Shown piece after piece: positions 16,283 to 24,792 of a stretch of DNA of 64,000 nt; the first letter of the stretch is position 1; every line of letters begins with the position of its first letter. A program made the position numbers and the translations under genes. Source of the DNA: Mycobacterium sp. GA-2829 (GTDB taxonomy: Bacteria > Actinomycetota > Actinomycetes > Mycobacteriales > Mycobacteriaceae); assembly GCF_001499965.1 (NCBI RefSeq), contig NZ_LQIT01000089.1:124001-188000 (forward strand), read 5' to 3'. Below the pieces are notes generated by a model that ran no database searches, was not told the origin of the DNA, and worked only from the letters and a program-made list of their open reading frames with translations.

Positions 16283-17811
16283 AGTGCGCAACCGCTCGTG
16301 ACCGGGGCGGGCGGCGGTGCGCCGACACCCGGCATGCCCAGCCCGACGCCGGTCCGCGGACGCACGCCCGCGGCGTGGGCGTCGCCGGCGCGGGTGCGCC
16401 GGTGCGAGAGCAGGACGCCGTCGGCGATCAGATGGTGCGGCGCGGCCCCGGTCACGGTGGTGGTGACGATGTCGCCGGGCCGCAGATCGGTGCCGCCGGG
16501 AGCGAAGTGCACGAGCCGCCCGTCGCGGGCGCGTCCGCTCATCCGTGCGGTGGCGGCGTCCTTACGCCCCTCCCCCGTGGCGACCAGCAACTCGACCGTG
16601 CGGCCGACCTGCGCCAGGTTCTCGTCGAGCGAGATCTTCTCCTGCAGGTCGATGAGCCGTTGATAACGTTCGCTCACAACGCTTTTCGGCAGCTGATCGG
16701 GCATGTCGGCCGCGGGGGTGCCGGGCCGCTTGGAGTACTGGAACGTGAACGCACTGGAGAAGCGCGACGCCGCGACCACGTCGAGGGTGGCCTGGAAATC
16801 CTCTTCGGTCTCGCCGGGGAAACCGACGATGAGGTCGGTGGTGATCGCCGCGTCCGGGATCGCCGCACGCACGCGGTCGATGATGCCGAGGAACTTCTCG
16901 GCGCGGTAGGAGCGGCGCATGGCCCGCAGGATCCGGTCGGAGCCCGATTGCAGCGGCATGTGCAGCGCCGGGCAGACGTTCGGCGTCTCGGCCATCGCCT
17001 CGATCACGTCGTCGGTGAACTCGGCCGGATGCGGTGAGGTGAACCGCACCCGCTCGAGGCCGTCGATCTTCCCGCAGGCGCGCAGCAGTTCGGCGAAAGC
17101 GCCGCGGTCGCGGGGCAGTGTTGGGTCGGCGAACGACACCCCGTAGGCGTTGACGTTCTGGCCCAGCAGCGTCACCTCGAGCACGCCCTGGTCGACCAGG
17201 GTCTGGATCTCGGCCAGCACGTCACCGGGACGGCGGTCGACCTCCTTGCCGCGCAGCGACGGCACGATGCAGAACGTGCAGGTGTTGTTGCAGCCCACCG
17301 AGATCGACACCCGCCCGGCGTAGGCGGATTCGCGCGCGGCGGGCAGCGTCGACGGGAACTCCTGCAGCGCCTCGGCGATCTCGACCTGGGCGGTGCGGTT
17401 GTGCCTGGCGCGTTCGAGCAGCGTCGGCAGCGCGCCGATGTTGTGGGTGCCGAACACCACGTCCACCCAGGGCGCGCGGCGCAGCACGGCGTCGCGGTCC
17501 TTCTGTGCGAGGCAACCGCCGACGGCGATCTGCATGTGCGGTTCGGACTGTTTGCGCGGCGCGAGGTGCGACAGGTTGCCGTAGAGCTTGTTGTCCGCGT
17601 TCTCGCGAACCGCGCAGGTGTTGAACACCACGACGTCGGCGTCGGCGGCGTCGGCGGCGCGCCGGTAACCGGCGGCCTCGAGCAGACCGGAGAGCCGCTC
17701 GGAGTCGTGCACGTTCATCTGGCAGCCGTAGGTGCGGACCTGGTAGGTGCGCGTCACCGGCGGCAGCGCGTCCGCCGCATGCTGCGTCACCGTCGAAGTC
17801 ACGGGCACCAT
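16279..17811 (-). CDS. miaB: tRNA-2-methylthio-N6-dimethylallyladenosine synthase
   Basis: MiaB is a radical-SAM enzyme that adds a methylthio group to i6A37 of tRNA, acting after MiaA. The 510-residue protein has three N-terminal cluster cysteines (Y-G-C at about 30, N-T-C and G-G-C) and the radical-SAM C-N-N-T-C-T-F-C motif at about 173-180. A TRAM-like RNA-binding domain follows, then a Gly/Pro-rich tail. The ATG at 17811 is chosen; a nearby in-frame GTG is possible. It is divergent from the glutamate transporter operon and co-transcribed with the membrane protein downstream. Confidence 0.95.
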   Translation of the reverse strand: MVPVTSTVTQHAADALPPVTRTYQVRTYGCQMNVHDSERLSGLLEAAGYRRAADAADADVVVFNTCAVRENADNKLYGNLSHLAPRKQSEPHMQIAVGGCLAQKDRDAVLRRAPWVDVVFGTHNIGALPTLLERARHNRTAQVEIAEALQEFPSTLPAARESAYAGRVSISVGCNNTCTFCIVPSLRGKEVDRRPGDVLAEIQTLVDQGVLEVTLLGQNVNAYGVSFADPTLPRDRGAFAELLRACGKIDGLERVRFTSPHPAEFTDDVIEAMAETPNVCPALHMPLQSGSDRILRAMRRSYRAEKFLGIIDRVRAAIPDAAITTDLIVGFPGETEEDFQATLDVVAASRFSSAFTFQYSKRPGTPAADMPDQLPKSVVSERYQRLIDLQEKISLDENLAQVGRTVELLVATGEGRKDAATARMSGRARDGRLVHFAPGGTDLRPGDIVTTTVTGAAPHHLIADGVLLSHRRTRAGDAHAAGVRPRTGVGLGMPGVGAPPPAPVTSGCAL

Positions 17812-17876
17812 CGTACGGGGCGTCGGATTGGCCACTTCCGGGCAGAGCAGGCGTTCCGTGGGTAAGGTCTGCACCC

Positions 17877-18641
17877 ATGGAAACGGCCGGGCACGCCAGT
17901 CGGGCAGTACCGATGATCTTGATGGAGGAGGTCAACAAGCACTTCGGCGATCTTCACGTGCTCAAGGACATCAACCTCCGGGTCGAGCGCGGTCAGGTCG
18001 TCGTGGTGATCGGTCCGTCGGGGTCGGGCAAATCCACCCTGTGCCGCACCATCAACCGCCTGGAGACCATCGATTCGGGCACCATCGCCGTCGACGGGCA
18101 CGAACTGCCCGCGGAGGGACGCAAACTCGCGCAGCTGCGCTCCGATGTGGGCATGGTGTTCCAGTCGTTCAACCTGTTCGCGCACAAGACGATCCTCGAG
18201 AACGTGACACTGGCGCCGATGAAGGTGCGCGGGCTCGGCAAGGACGCCGCCCGCACCTCGGCGATGGAGCTGCTCGAGCGCGTCGGGGTGGCCAACCAGG
18301 CCGACAAGTACCCCGCCCAACTGTCGGGCGGCCAGCAGCAACGCGTCGCCATCGCCCGGTCGCTGGCGATGAACCCCAAGGTGATGCTGTTCGACGAACC
18401 GACCAGCGCCCTGGACCCCGAGATGATCAACGAGGTGCTGGCCGTGATGGCGTCACTGGCCGGTGAGGGGATGACGATGCTCGTCGTCACCCACGAGATG
18501 GGTTTCGCGCGCCGCGCGTCGGACCGTGTGGTCTTCATGGCCGACGGGGCGATCGTCGAGGACGCCGAACCCGCCCAGTTCTTCGACAACCCGCAGTCCG
18601 ACCGCGCCAAAGACTTCCTCGGCAAGATCCTCCACCACTAA
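17877..18641 (+). CDS. gluA: Glutamate-type amino-acid ABC transporter, ATPase
   Basis: This 254-residue ATPase energises the importer made with the next three genes. It has Walker A G-P-S-G-S-G-K-S-T (46-54), signature L-S-G-G-Q-Q-Q-R and Walker B L-F-D-E-P. The sequence is of the polar amino-acid (GluA/GlnQ) class. Translation probably starts at the ATG at 17877; an internal ATG 12 codons on is an alternative. The ATPase-lipoprotein-permease-permease order is that of actinobacterial gluABCD. Confidence 0.92.
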   Translation: METAGHASRAVPMILMEEVNKHFGDLHVLKDINLRVERGQVVVVIGPSGSGKSTLCRTINRLETIDSGTIAVDGHELPAEGRKLAQLRSDVGMVFQSFNLFAHKTILENVTLAPMKVRGLGKDAARTSAMELLERVGVANQADKYPAQLSGGQQQRVAIARSLAMNPKVMLFDEPTSALDPEMINEVLAVMASLAGEGMTMLVVTHEMGFARRASDRVVFMADGAIVEDAEPAQFFDNPQSDRAKDFLGKILHH

Positions 18642-18666
18642 CGCCCGGCGAAAGGAAAACCCACCC

Positions 18667-19497
18667 ATGCCGTCCTTCTCGATGCCGTCTCGTAGGCGCG
18701 TCGCGGCAGCCATCGCGCTGGCCGTCGCAGTGCCGTTCGCCGCAACCGCGTGCGGCGGTGGTGGCGGCGGTGGTGACGAGAACACCATCGTCATCGGCAC
18801 GAAGTTCGACCAGCCGGGTCTCGGTCTGCGCAACCCCGACGGGTCGATGAGCGGTTTCGACGTCGACGTCGCCACCTACGTGGCCGGCGAACTGGGCTAC
18901 ACCCCCGAGCAGATCGAGTGGAAGGAATCGCCGTCCGGACAGCGCGAGACGCTGATCCAGAACGGTCAGGTCGACTACATCGTCGCGACCTACTCGATCA
19001 CCGACTCCCGCAAGGAGAAGGTGGATTTCGCCGGGCCGTACCTGGTGACCGGCCAGAGCCTGCTGGTGCGTTCGGACAACACCGACATCACCGGCGCCGC
19101 GTCGCTGGAGAACAACAAGCGGCTGTGCTCGGTGTCCGGGTCGACACCCGCGCAGAAGATCAAGGACGAGTACCCGGGTGTGCAGCTGCAGCAGTACGAC
19201 ACCTACTCGGCGTGCATCGAGGCGCTGAAGAACGGCGCGATCGACGCGGTCACCACCGACGAGGTCATCCTCGCCGGGTACGCCGCCCAGACTCCGGGTG
19301 CGTTCAAGATCGTCGGCGACACCTTCTCCGAGGAGCGCTACGGCGTCGGTCTGAAGAAGGACGACAGCGAACTGCGCGCCAAGATCAACGCCGCCATCGA
19401 GAAGATGGAGTCCAGCGGCGAGTGGAAGAAGGCCTTCGACAAGAACCTCGGCCCGGCGGGCATCACCGCGCCCACCCCGCCGAAGATCGACAGCTAA
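18667..19497 (+). CDS. gluB: Glutamate-binding lipoprotein
   Basis: This is the extracellular solute receptor of the importer. The 276-residue protein has a lipoprotein signal with Cys29 in A-A-T-A-C, followed by a Gly-rich linker and a family 3 periplasmic-binding domain. The pattern G-F-D-V-D-V-A and the late Y-G-V-G-L-K-K-D-D are typical of glutamate/glutamine binders. AAAGGAAAA precedes the ATG. It follows the ATPase gene by 25 bases. Confidence 0.92.
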   Translation: MPSFSMPSRRRVAAAIALAVAVPFAATACGGGGGGGDENTIVIGTKFDQPGLGLRNPDGSMSGFDVDVATYVAGELGYTPEQIEWKESPSGQRETLIQNGQVDYIVATYSITDSRKEKVDFAGPYLVTGQSLLVRSDNTDITGAASLENNKRLCSVSGSTPAQKIKDEYPGVQLQQYDTYSACIEALKNGAIDAVTTDEVILAGYAAQTPGAFKIVGDTFSEERYGVGLKKDDSELRAKINAAIEKMESSGEWKKAFDKNLGPAGITAPTPPKIDS

Positions 19498-19518
19498 GCC
19501 GGGGGTCTGGCTCCGGCC

Positions 19519-20199
19519 GTGGACATCTTCACCGAGTACCGCGCGCAGATCTTCGAGGCGTTCTGGACCACCATCCAGCTCACGGTCTACTCCGCGGTCG
19601 GAGCACTCATCCTGGGCACGGTGCTGGCCGCGATGCGGTTGTCACCGGTGCCGATGCTGACCTGGCTCGGCACCGCCTATGTCAACGTCGTCCGCAACAC
19701 CCCGCTCACGCTCATCATCTTGTTCTGTTCGTTCGGGGTGTCCCAGACGCTGGGGATCACGCTGGTCGATCCGCAGTCGAGCACCTCGATCGAGGACAGC
19801 AACTTCCGGTTGGCGGTGCTCGGGTTGACGGTGTACACCGCGTCGTTCGTGTGTGAGACGGTGCGCTCGGGGGTCAACACGGTGCCGCTGGGTCAGGCCG
19901 AGGCCGCCAGGTCACTCGGGCTGACGTTCGGCCAGAACCTGCGAATGATTCTGTTGCCGCAGGCCTTTCGCGCGGTGATCATTCCCCTGGGTTCGGTGCT
20001 GATCGCGCTGACCAAGAACACCACGATCGCCTCGGCGATCGGTGTGGCGGAGGCGGCGTTGCTGATGAAGGAGATGATCGAGAACACCGCGGCGCTGCTG
20101 GTGGTCGGCTCGATCTTCGCGCTCGGGTTCATCATCCTGACGCTGCCGCTGGGGCTGCTGTTCGGGTGGATGGGACGACGGATGGCGGTGGCTAGGTGA
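19519..20199 (+). CDS. gluC: Glutamate ABC transporter permease
   Basis: The 226-residue inner-membrane permease has about five helices and the HisM/GlnP-type cytoplasmic loop E-A-A-R-S-L-G-L-T-F-G-Q that contacts the ATPase. It begins at a GTG 21 bases after gluB and pairs with the next gene as a heterodimeric channel. Confidence 0.9.
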   Translation: MDIFTEYRAQIFEAFWTTIQLTVYSAVGALILGTVLAAMRLSPVPMLTWLGTAYVNVVRNTPLTLIILFCSFGVSQTLGITLVDPQSSTSIEDSNFRLAVLGLTVYTASFVCETVRSGVNTVPLGQAEAARSLGLTFGQNLRMILLPQAFRAVIIPLGSVLIALTKNTTIASAIGVAEAALLMKEMIENTAALLVVGSIFALGFIILTLPLGLLFGWMGRRMAVAR

Positions 20200-20227
20200 T
20201 GAGCGCTTGCGCGAAGAACGGACAAGC

Positions 20228-21106
20228 ATGAGCGGAACCGTTCTTTTCGACGCGCCGGGTCCGCGCGCCCGGCGGCGTAACGCCGTTGTCAGCGCCGCGT
20301 CGATCGTGGTGGTCGCGCTCATCGGGTGGGTGGTGTACTCACGCCTGCAGGCCAAGGGTCAGCTCACCGCCGCCAAGTGGGAGCCGTTCCTGACGTCGAA
20401 TCTGTGGACGACGTACGTACTGCCCGGCGTGGAGGGCACGCTGACCGCGGCCGCGGTGTCGATCGTGCTCGCACTGATCCTGGGGTTCCTGCTCGGGGTG
20501 GGCCGGCTGTCGGTGATCACCCCGATCCGCTGGGTGTGTGCGGTGATCGTGGAGTTCTTCCGCGCGGTTCCGGTGCTGATCATGATGATCTTCGCGTACT
20601 TCCTGTACGCGCTCTACGACGTGTTCCCCTCCAAGTACCTGGCGCTGGCCGGTGTCATCACCGGGCTCACGCTCTACAACGGCGCGGTGATCGCCGAGAT
20701 CGTGCGCGCCGGGGTGAACGCACTGCCACGCGGACAGGCCGAGGCCGCGTCGGCGCTCGGGCTGCGGTGGGGGCAGACCATGCGCTCGATCCTGCTGCCG
20801 CAGGCGATCACCTCGATGCTGCCGGTGCTGGTGTCGCAGCTCGTGGTCGTGCTCAAAGACACCGCGATCGGCTACCAGATCACCTTCGTGGAGATGGTGC
20901 GTCAGGGCACCGTCGTCGGATCGTCCTACGGCAACTACATCCCCGCGCTCATCGTGATCGCGCTGCTGATGATCAGCGTGAACTTCGCGTTGTCGGCGTT
21001 GGCCACCCGGCTCGAACGCCGGATGCGCCGGTCGCGGCGCGGTCCCGCACCGCTGGGCACCGAGGCCGTCGAGCAGGAGGGCGCACCCGGCGCGAAAGCC
21101 GTGTAA
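20228..21106 (+). CDS. gluD: Glutamate ABC transporter permease
   Basis: This second permease has 292 residues, with an extra N-terminal helix and the ATPase-coupling loop E-A-A-S-A-L-G-L-R-W-G-Q. The charged C-terminus contains an R-R-M-R-R-S-R-R cluster. The ATG at 20228 is preferred over an upstream TTG. It completes the four-gene import operon. Confidence 0.9.
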   Translation: MSGTVLFDAPGPRARRRNAVVSAASIVVVALIGWVVYSRLQAKGQLTAAKWEPFLTSNLWTTYVLPGVEGTLTAAAVSIVLALILGFLLGVGRLSVITPIRWVCAVIVEFFRAVPVLIMMIFAYFLYALYDVFPSKYLALAGVITGLTLYNGAVIAEIVRAGVNALPRGQAEAASALGLRWGQTMRSILLPQAITSMLPVLVSQLVVVLKDTAIGYQITFVEMVRQGTVVGSSYGNYIPALIVIALLMISVNFALSALATRLERRMRRSRRGPAPLGTEAVEQEGAPGAKAV

Positions 21107-21145
21107 TCGGCCCCTACCGGACCGGTGCCACGAGACACTGACCGG

Positions 21146-21553
21146 GTGATCGAGACCCTGTCCGCACTGGACCTGCTGCCGGAGTCGACGCTGCGCACCG
21201 TCGTCGACGTCATGGTGCGGCTGGTGGAGGCGTGCGGCGCCATCGTCATCGTGATCGGCGCATTGGTCGCGATCGTGAAGTTCGCCCTGTCGCTGGTGCG
21301 TCGCGACATCGGCGAATTCACGTCGGTGCGGCTGACATTGGGCCGGTTCCTCGCACTCGGCCTGGAGTTCCAGCTCGCCAGCGATGTGCTGCGCACCGCG
21401 ATCTCACCGTCGTTCGAGGAGATCGGGAAACTCGCGGCGATCGCGGCCATCCGGACCGCGCTGAACTACTTCCTGGCCCGCGAAATCGCCGACGAGCAGC
21501 GCGCCGTCGAGGAGGCCGAGGCCCGCCGCGCGGCCCCCGGCGCCGCACCGTGA
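21146..21553 (+). CDS. DUF1622 membrane protein
   Basis: This small protein of about 135 residues has two hydrophobic segments and matches the DUF1622 pattern (V-E-A-C-G-A-I-V-I-V-I-G and L-A-L-G-L-E-F-Q-L-A-S-D-V-L). The highly charged, Ala-rich C-terminus is probably cytoplasmic. A GTG seven codons upstream (21125) is an alternative start. The stop overlaps the next small gene by 4 bases. Function is unknown. Confidence 0.72.
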   Translation: MIETLSALDLLPESTLRTVVDVMVRLVEACGAIVIVIGALVAIVKFALSLVRRDIGEFTSVRLTLGRFLALGLEFQLASDVLRTAISPSFEEIGKLAAIAAIRTALNYFLAREIADEQRAVEEAEARRAAPGAAP

Positions 21554-21822
21554 CGAGCGTCGCCGCTGACCTGTCGTGGGTGATCGCGGCGGCAGGAGTC
21601 CTGCTGGGCACCGCAACGCTGTTCGTGTTCCGGCGGCCGGCACCGGCCGTGCACGTCCTGCTCGACCTGTTGCTCGCGGCCGGACTGCTCCGCCTGAGCG
21701 CCGACCTGGGATGGTCGGCGATCGCCGTGACTGCCGCCGTGGTGCTCCTGCGCCGACTCCTCAGCCGCGGCCTGGTGGCTACACGCGGCGGCGCTCCCGC
21801 TCGTTCGCCAACTCGACCGTGA
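21550..21822 (+). CDS. Small hydrophobic protein (90 residues)
   Basis: The GTG overlaps the DUF1622 stop as GTGA, which argues for real translation. The protein has two or three hydrophobic helices separated by short basic loops and ends in an Arg/Pro-rich tail. The last 44 bases overlap recX on the opposite strand. I recognise no family; a partner of the DUF1622 protein is inference. Confidence 0.5.
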   Translation: MTSVAADLSWVIAAAGVLLGTATLFVFRRPAPAVHVLLDLLLAAGLLRLSADLGWSAIAVTAAVVLLRRLLSRGLVATRGGAPARSPTRP

Positions 21823-22315
21823 CCACGTCGAGCGCCATCGACTGGTTGTAGCCGCGGCGGGCCAACATCCCGGCCAGCCGTCGCTTGACCTTCAGATCGG
21901 TATCCGGCTCGTCGTCGAGCTTCTCGCGGCGCAGCCGGTCCCGGACCAGCTGTTCGGCCCGGTTCCGCTCGGCCCCGGCGTCGATATCGGCCAGCGACGA
22001 GGCGATCACCTCGTCGTCGACACCCTTGCGGCGCAGCTCGGCGGCCAACGCGCGCTTGCCTTTTCCGGCGTACCGGTGGCGTGACCGCACCCACTGCTCG
22101 GCGAAGTCCTCGTCGTCGACGAGCCCCACCTTCGCCAACCGGTCGAGCACCCGCTGCGCGACCGGTTCGGTGTAGCCGCGCTCGCCCAGCTTGCCGGCCA
22201 GCTCCGCCCGGGTGCGCGCCCGCGCGGTGAGCAGACGCAGACAGTACGCGTGCGCCTGCTCCTCGCGATCGGGCTGCTCGTCGGACTCAGAAGTCGACGG
22301 GTGCGGGGAGCGCAT
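21779..22315 (-). CDS. recX: RecA regulator RecX
   Basis: RecX binds RecA filaments and restrains their activity. The 178-residue protein has three helical RecX repeats, with motifs such as L-A-K-V-G-L-V-D-D-E-D-F-A-E-Q-W-V and E-L-R-R-K-G-V. The ATG lies 29 bases inside the 3' end of recA, giving translational coupling and damage-induced co-expression. This overlap is typical of mycobacteria. Confidence 0.95.
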   Translation of the reverse strand: MRSPHPSTSESDEQPDREEQAHAYCLRLLTARARTRAELAGKLGERGYTEPVAQRVLDRLAKVGLVDDEDFAEQWVRSRHRYAGKGKRALAAELRRKGVDDEVIASSLADIDAGAERNRAEQLVRDRLRREKLDDEPDTDLKVKRRLAGMLARRGYNQSMALDVVTVELANERERRRV

Positions 22316-23327
22316 CGTCGGTCACCACGGCGCCGATGTTGAGCTTCTCTTTGATCTTCTTCTCGATCTCGTTGGCCACATCGGCGTTCTCCAGCAGAAA
22401 CTTCCGGGCGTTCTCCTTACCCTGGCCCAACTGCTCCCCCTCGTAGGTGAACCAGGACCCGGACTTGCGGATGAAGCCGTGCTCCACGCCCATGTCGATC
22501 AGCGAGCCTTCCTTGCTGATGCCCTTGCCGTAGAGGATGTCGAACTCGGCCTGCTTGAACGGCGGCGACACCTTGTTCTTGACGATCTTGACCCGGGTGC
22601 GGTTGCCCACCGCATCGGTGCCGTCCTTGAGCGTCTCGATACGGCGCACGTCCATGCGAACCGAGGCGTAGAACTTCAGCGCCTTACCACCGGTGGTGGT
22701 CTCGGGCGAACCGAACATCACACCGATCTTCTCGCGCAGCTGGTTGATGAAGATCGCGGTGGTGCCCGAGTTGTTCAGCGCGCCGGTGATCTTGCGCAGC
22801 GCCTGGCTCATCAGGCGGGCCTGCAGACCGACGTGGCTGTCGCCCATCTCGCCCTCGATCTCGGCACGCGGCACCAGGGCGGCGACGGAGTCGATGACCA
22901 GGATGTCCAGCGCACCGGAACGGATCAGCATGTCGGCGATCTCGAGGGCCTGCTCACCGGTGTCGGGCTGGGAGACCAGCAGCGAATCGGTGTCCACCCC
23001 GAGTTTCTTGGCGTAGTCGGGATCGAGCGCGTGCTCGGCGTCGATGAACGCCGCGATACCGCCCGCGGCCTGCGCGTTGGCCACCGCGTGCAGCGCCACG
23101 GTGGTCTTACCGGAGGATTCCGGACCGTAGATCTCGATGACGCGGCCGCGCGGCAGGCCGCCGATGCCCAGCGCCACGTCCAGTGCGATGGAGCCGGTCG
23201 GGATGACCGAGATCGGCGCGCGGACCTCGTCGCCGAGCCGCATCACCGAACCTTTGCCGTGACTCTTCTCGATCTGCGCGAGCGCCAGCTCGAGGGCCTT
23301 CTCGCGATCGGGGGCCTGCGGTGCCAT
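22287..23327 (-). CDS. recA: Recombinase RecA (no intein)
   Basis: RecA drives strand exchange and activates LexA cleavage. The 346-residue protein has Walker A G-P-E-S-S-G-K-T (68-75), Walker B L-V-I-D-S-V and the F-I-N-Q-L-R-E-K loop. It is uninterrupted: the intein known from M. tuberculosis RecA is absent. The start M-A-P-Q-A-P-D matches mycobacterial RecA; an extension of the frame upstream was rejected. Upstream are a PafBC-type promoter and a LexA box, so both damage pathways should control it. Confidence 0.98.
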   Translation of the reverse strand: MAPQAPDREKALELALAQIEKSHGKGSVMRLGDEVRAPISVIPTGSIALDVALGIGGLPRGRVIEIYGPESSGKTTVALHAVANAQAAGGIAAFIDAEHALDPDYAKKLGVDTDSLLVSQPDTGEQALEIADMLIRSGALDILVIDSVAALVPRAEIEGEMGDSHVGLQARLMSQALRKITGALNNSGTTAIFINQLREKIGVMFGSPETTTGGKALKFYASVRMDVRRIETLKDGTDAVGNRTRVKIVKNKVSPPFKQAEFDILYGKGISKEGSLIDMGVEHGFIRKSGSWFTYEGEQLGQGKENARKFLLENADVANEIEKKIKEKLNIGAVVTDDALPAPVDF

Positions 23328-23381
23328 GTCTGTCTCCGTCCTCGTGGTGTTCGGTTGATCGGTGCCGATCAGTTGGCCATG

Positions 23382-23404
23382 ACGGTAGAGGCACCCACCG
23401 ACAA
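23382..23404 (-). promoter_or_regulatory. RecA-NDp (PafBC-type) promoter of recA
   Basis: On the minus strand the element is TTGTCGGTG, eight bases, then TACCGT. This fits tTGTCRgtg-N8-TAnnnT at every specified position. It ends 55 bases before the recA start codon and corresponds to the LexA-independent promoter known upstream of mycobacterial recA. Confidence 0.88.
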
Positions 23405-23459
23405 GTCCCGACAAGTCGGCTTGACCAGCACCTGAGCCGTCGAACACCACCCACCATAG

Positions 23460-23475
23460 ACGAACATCTGTTCGA
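23460..23475 (-). promoter_or_regulatory. LexA (SOS) box between recA and hypA
   Basis: ACGAACATCTGTTCGA on the plus strand matches TCGAAC-N4-GTTCGA except for the first base. It is 133 bases upstream of recA, consistent with the distal LexA-controlled promoter, and 94 bases upstream of the divergent hypA. Confidence 0.85.
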
Positions 23476-23569
23476 CTCAAGTCAACACGCCGACGATCTT
23501 CGCAAACGAGTGGCCCGTGACGACCGCCGGAGGCCTATCGTGAGGACATCCCCCACCGGGACGGCACCG

Positions 23570-23899
23570 ATGCACGAGATGGCGATCACCCAGAGTGTTG
23601 TCGACGCGGTCTGCGACCACGCCGCCGGGCGGCGTGTCCACAGTGTGCGGGTGGAGGTCGGCGCGCTGTGCGCCATCGTGCCCGACGCCATGCGGTTCTG
23701 CTTCGACCTGGTCACCGAGGGCACCGTCGCCGACGGCGCCCGCCTCGAACTCGACGTGCTGCCCGCACACGCGCGCTGCCGGACCTGTGCCGTCGACTTC
23801 GAACTACCCGATCCGATCCTGTTGTGCCCCTGCGGAAGTGCCGATGTCGAACTACTCGACGGCCGCAGCATGCGCATCCTGTCGATGGAAGTGAGCTGA
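23570..23899 (+). CDS. hypA: Hydrogenase nickel-delivery protein HypA
   Basis: HypA works with HypB to insert nickel into the hydrogenase large subunit. The 109-residue protein begins M-H-E, whose His2 and Glu3 are nickel ligands in the family. It has a structural zinc site with Cys70, Cys73, Cys86 and Cys88; the second pair is Cys-Pro-Cys rather than the classical Cys-x-x-Cys. It is the first gene of the hydrogenase cluster, divergent from recA across 242 bases. Confidence 0.93.
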   Translation: MHEMAITQSVVDAVCDHAAGRRVHSVRVEVGALCAIVPDAMRFCFDLVTEGTVADGARLELDVLPAHARCRTCAVDFELPDPILLCPCGSADVELLDGRSMRILSMEVS

Positions 23900-23901
23900 C
23901 C

Positions 23902-24705
23902 ATGTGTGCCACCTGCGGCTGCGGCGCCGACGGCGCCGCCATCACCCTGGCCGGCGCCCCACACGAGCACCCCCACCCCCACGAGCACGACCACGAGCAC
24001 GTCCACGGGCACGTCCACCTCGAGACCGTCACCCTCGAACAGAAGGTCCTGCACAAGAACGACGTCATCGCCGAGCGCAACCGGCAGCGCCTGGCCGACC
24101 TCGGCGTCCTCGCGCTCAACCTGACCAGCTCCCCCGGCGCGGGTAAGACCACCCTGCTCGAACGCACGATCCGCGACCTGAGCCCGCACCGCGCGGTCAG
24201 CGTCATCGAAGGCGACCAGGAGACGCGCTATGACGCCGAACGCATCCGGGCCGCAGGCGCCCGCGCGGTCCAGGTCAACACCGGCGCCGGCTGCCATCTC
24301 GATGCGGACATGGTGCGGCGCGCGCTCGACACCCTCGGCCCCGACCCCGGCTCGCTGCTGTTCATCGAGAACGTCGGGAACCTGGTCTGTCCCGCGCTGT
24401 TCGACCTCGGCGAGCGCAGCAAAGTCGTGGTCATCTCCGTCACCGAGGGCGCCGACAAACCGCGCAAGTATCCCCACATGTTTGCTGCCGCAACGCTTGT
24501 GGTGCTCAACAAGATCGACCTGCTGCCCTACGTCGACTTCGACGTCGAGGACTTCGCCGCCCATACCCGCGCGGTCAATCCCGCGGCCGAGATCGTGGCT
24601 GTGTCGGCGACCCGCGGTGACGGGATGGACACGTGGTACGCGTGGATCGACCGGTTCGCCGCTTCCTCTGCGCGATCCGTTGACAAGGCGTTGCCACCGG
24701 AGTAG
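23902..24705 (+). CDS. hypB: Hydrogenase nickel GTPase HypB
   Basis: HypB couples GTP hydrolysis to nickel insertion. The 267-residue protein starts with M-C-A-T-C-G-C-G, the N-terminal high-affinity metal motif. A His-rich stretch (about 21-39, ten His) suits nickel binding or storage. The G domain has the P-loop S-S-P-G-A-G-K-T (77-84), a metal-site Cys in N-L-V-C-P and N-K-I-D. It follows hypA by two bases. Confidence 0.95.
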   Translation: MCATCGCGADGAAITLAGAPHEHPHPHEHDHEHVHGHVHLETVTLEQKVLHKNDVIAERNRQRLADLGVLALNLTSSPGAGKTTLLERTIRDLSPHRAVSVIEGDQETRYDAERIRAAGARAVQVNTGAGCHLDADMVRRALDTLGPDPGSLLFIENVGNLVCPALFDLGERSKVVVISVTEGADKPRKYPHMFAAATLVVLNKIDLLPYVDFDVEDFAAHTRAVNPAAEIVAVSATRGDGMDTWYAWIDRFAASSARSVDKALPPE

Positions 24706-24757
24706 ACCCAGAATTTAGCGCCACGCAAGTGGGCCGAGGGTCGACTCCGGTGGTGCA

Positions 24758-24778
24758 GGGGTCGTCAGCCCCGACCCC
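24758..24778 (+). promoter_or_regulatory. Hairpin before the hydrogenase small-subunit ribosome site
   Basis: GGGGTCG and CGACCCC pair across a seven-base loop. The structure ends directly at the GGAAAG ribosome site of the small-subunit gene, in the 87-base gap after hypB. It could mark an RNA processing or stabilising element. No promoter consensus was recognised in the gap. Confidence 0.4.
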
Positions 24779-24792
24779 GGAAAGCTGTGGCA

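Noticed and set aside
14190..16328. 712-codon minus-strand frame across the DUF349 and glycosyltransferase genes
   Set aside because: Composition is Arg/Gly/Ala-rich and low complexity; both genes beneath it have family motifs on the other strand.
22287..23327. RecA intein
   Set aside because: The RecA sequence is continuous at 346 residues with all motifs; there is no insertion.
23480..23569. DosR-type hypoxia box upstream of hypA
   Set aside because: GGGAC-like pieces occur, but no palindrome close to the DosR consensus was found.
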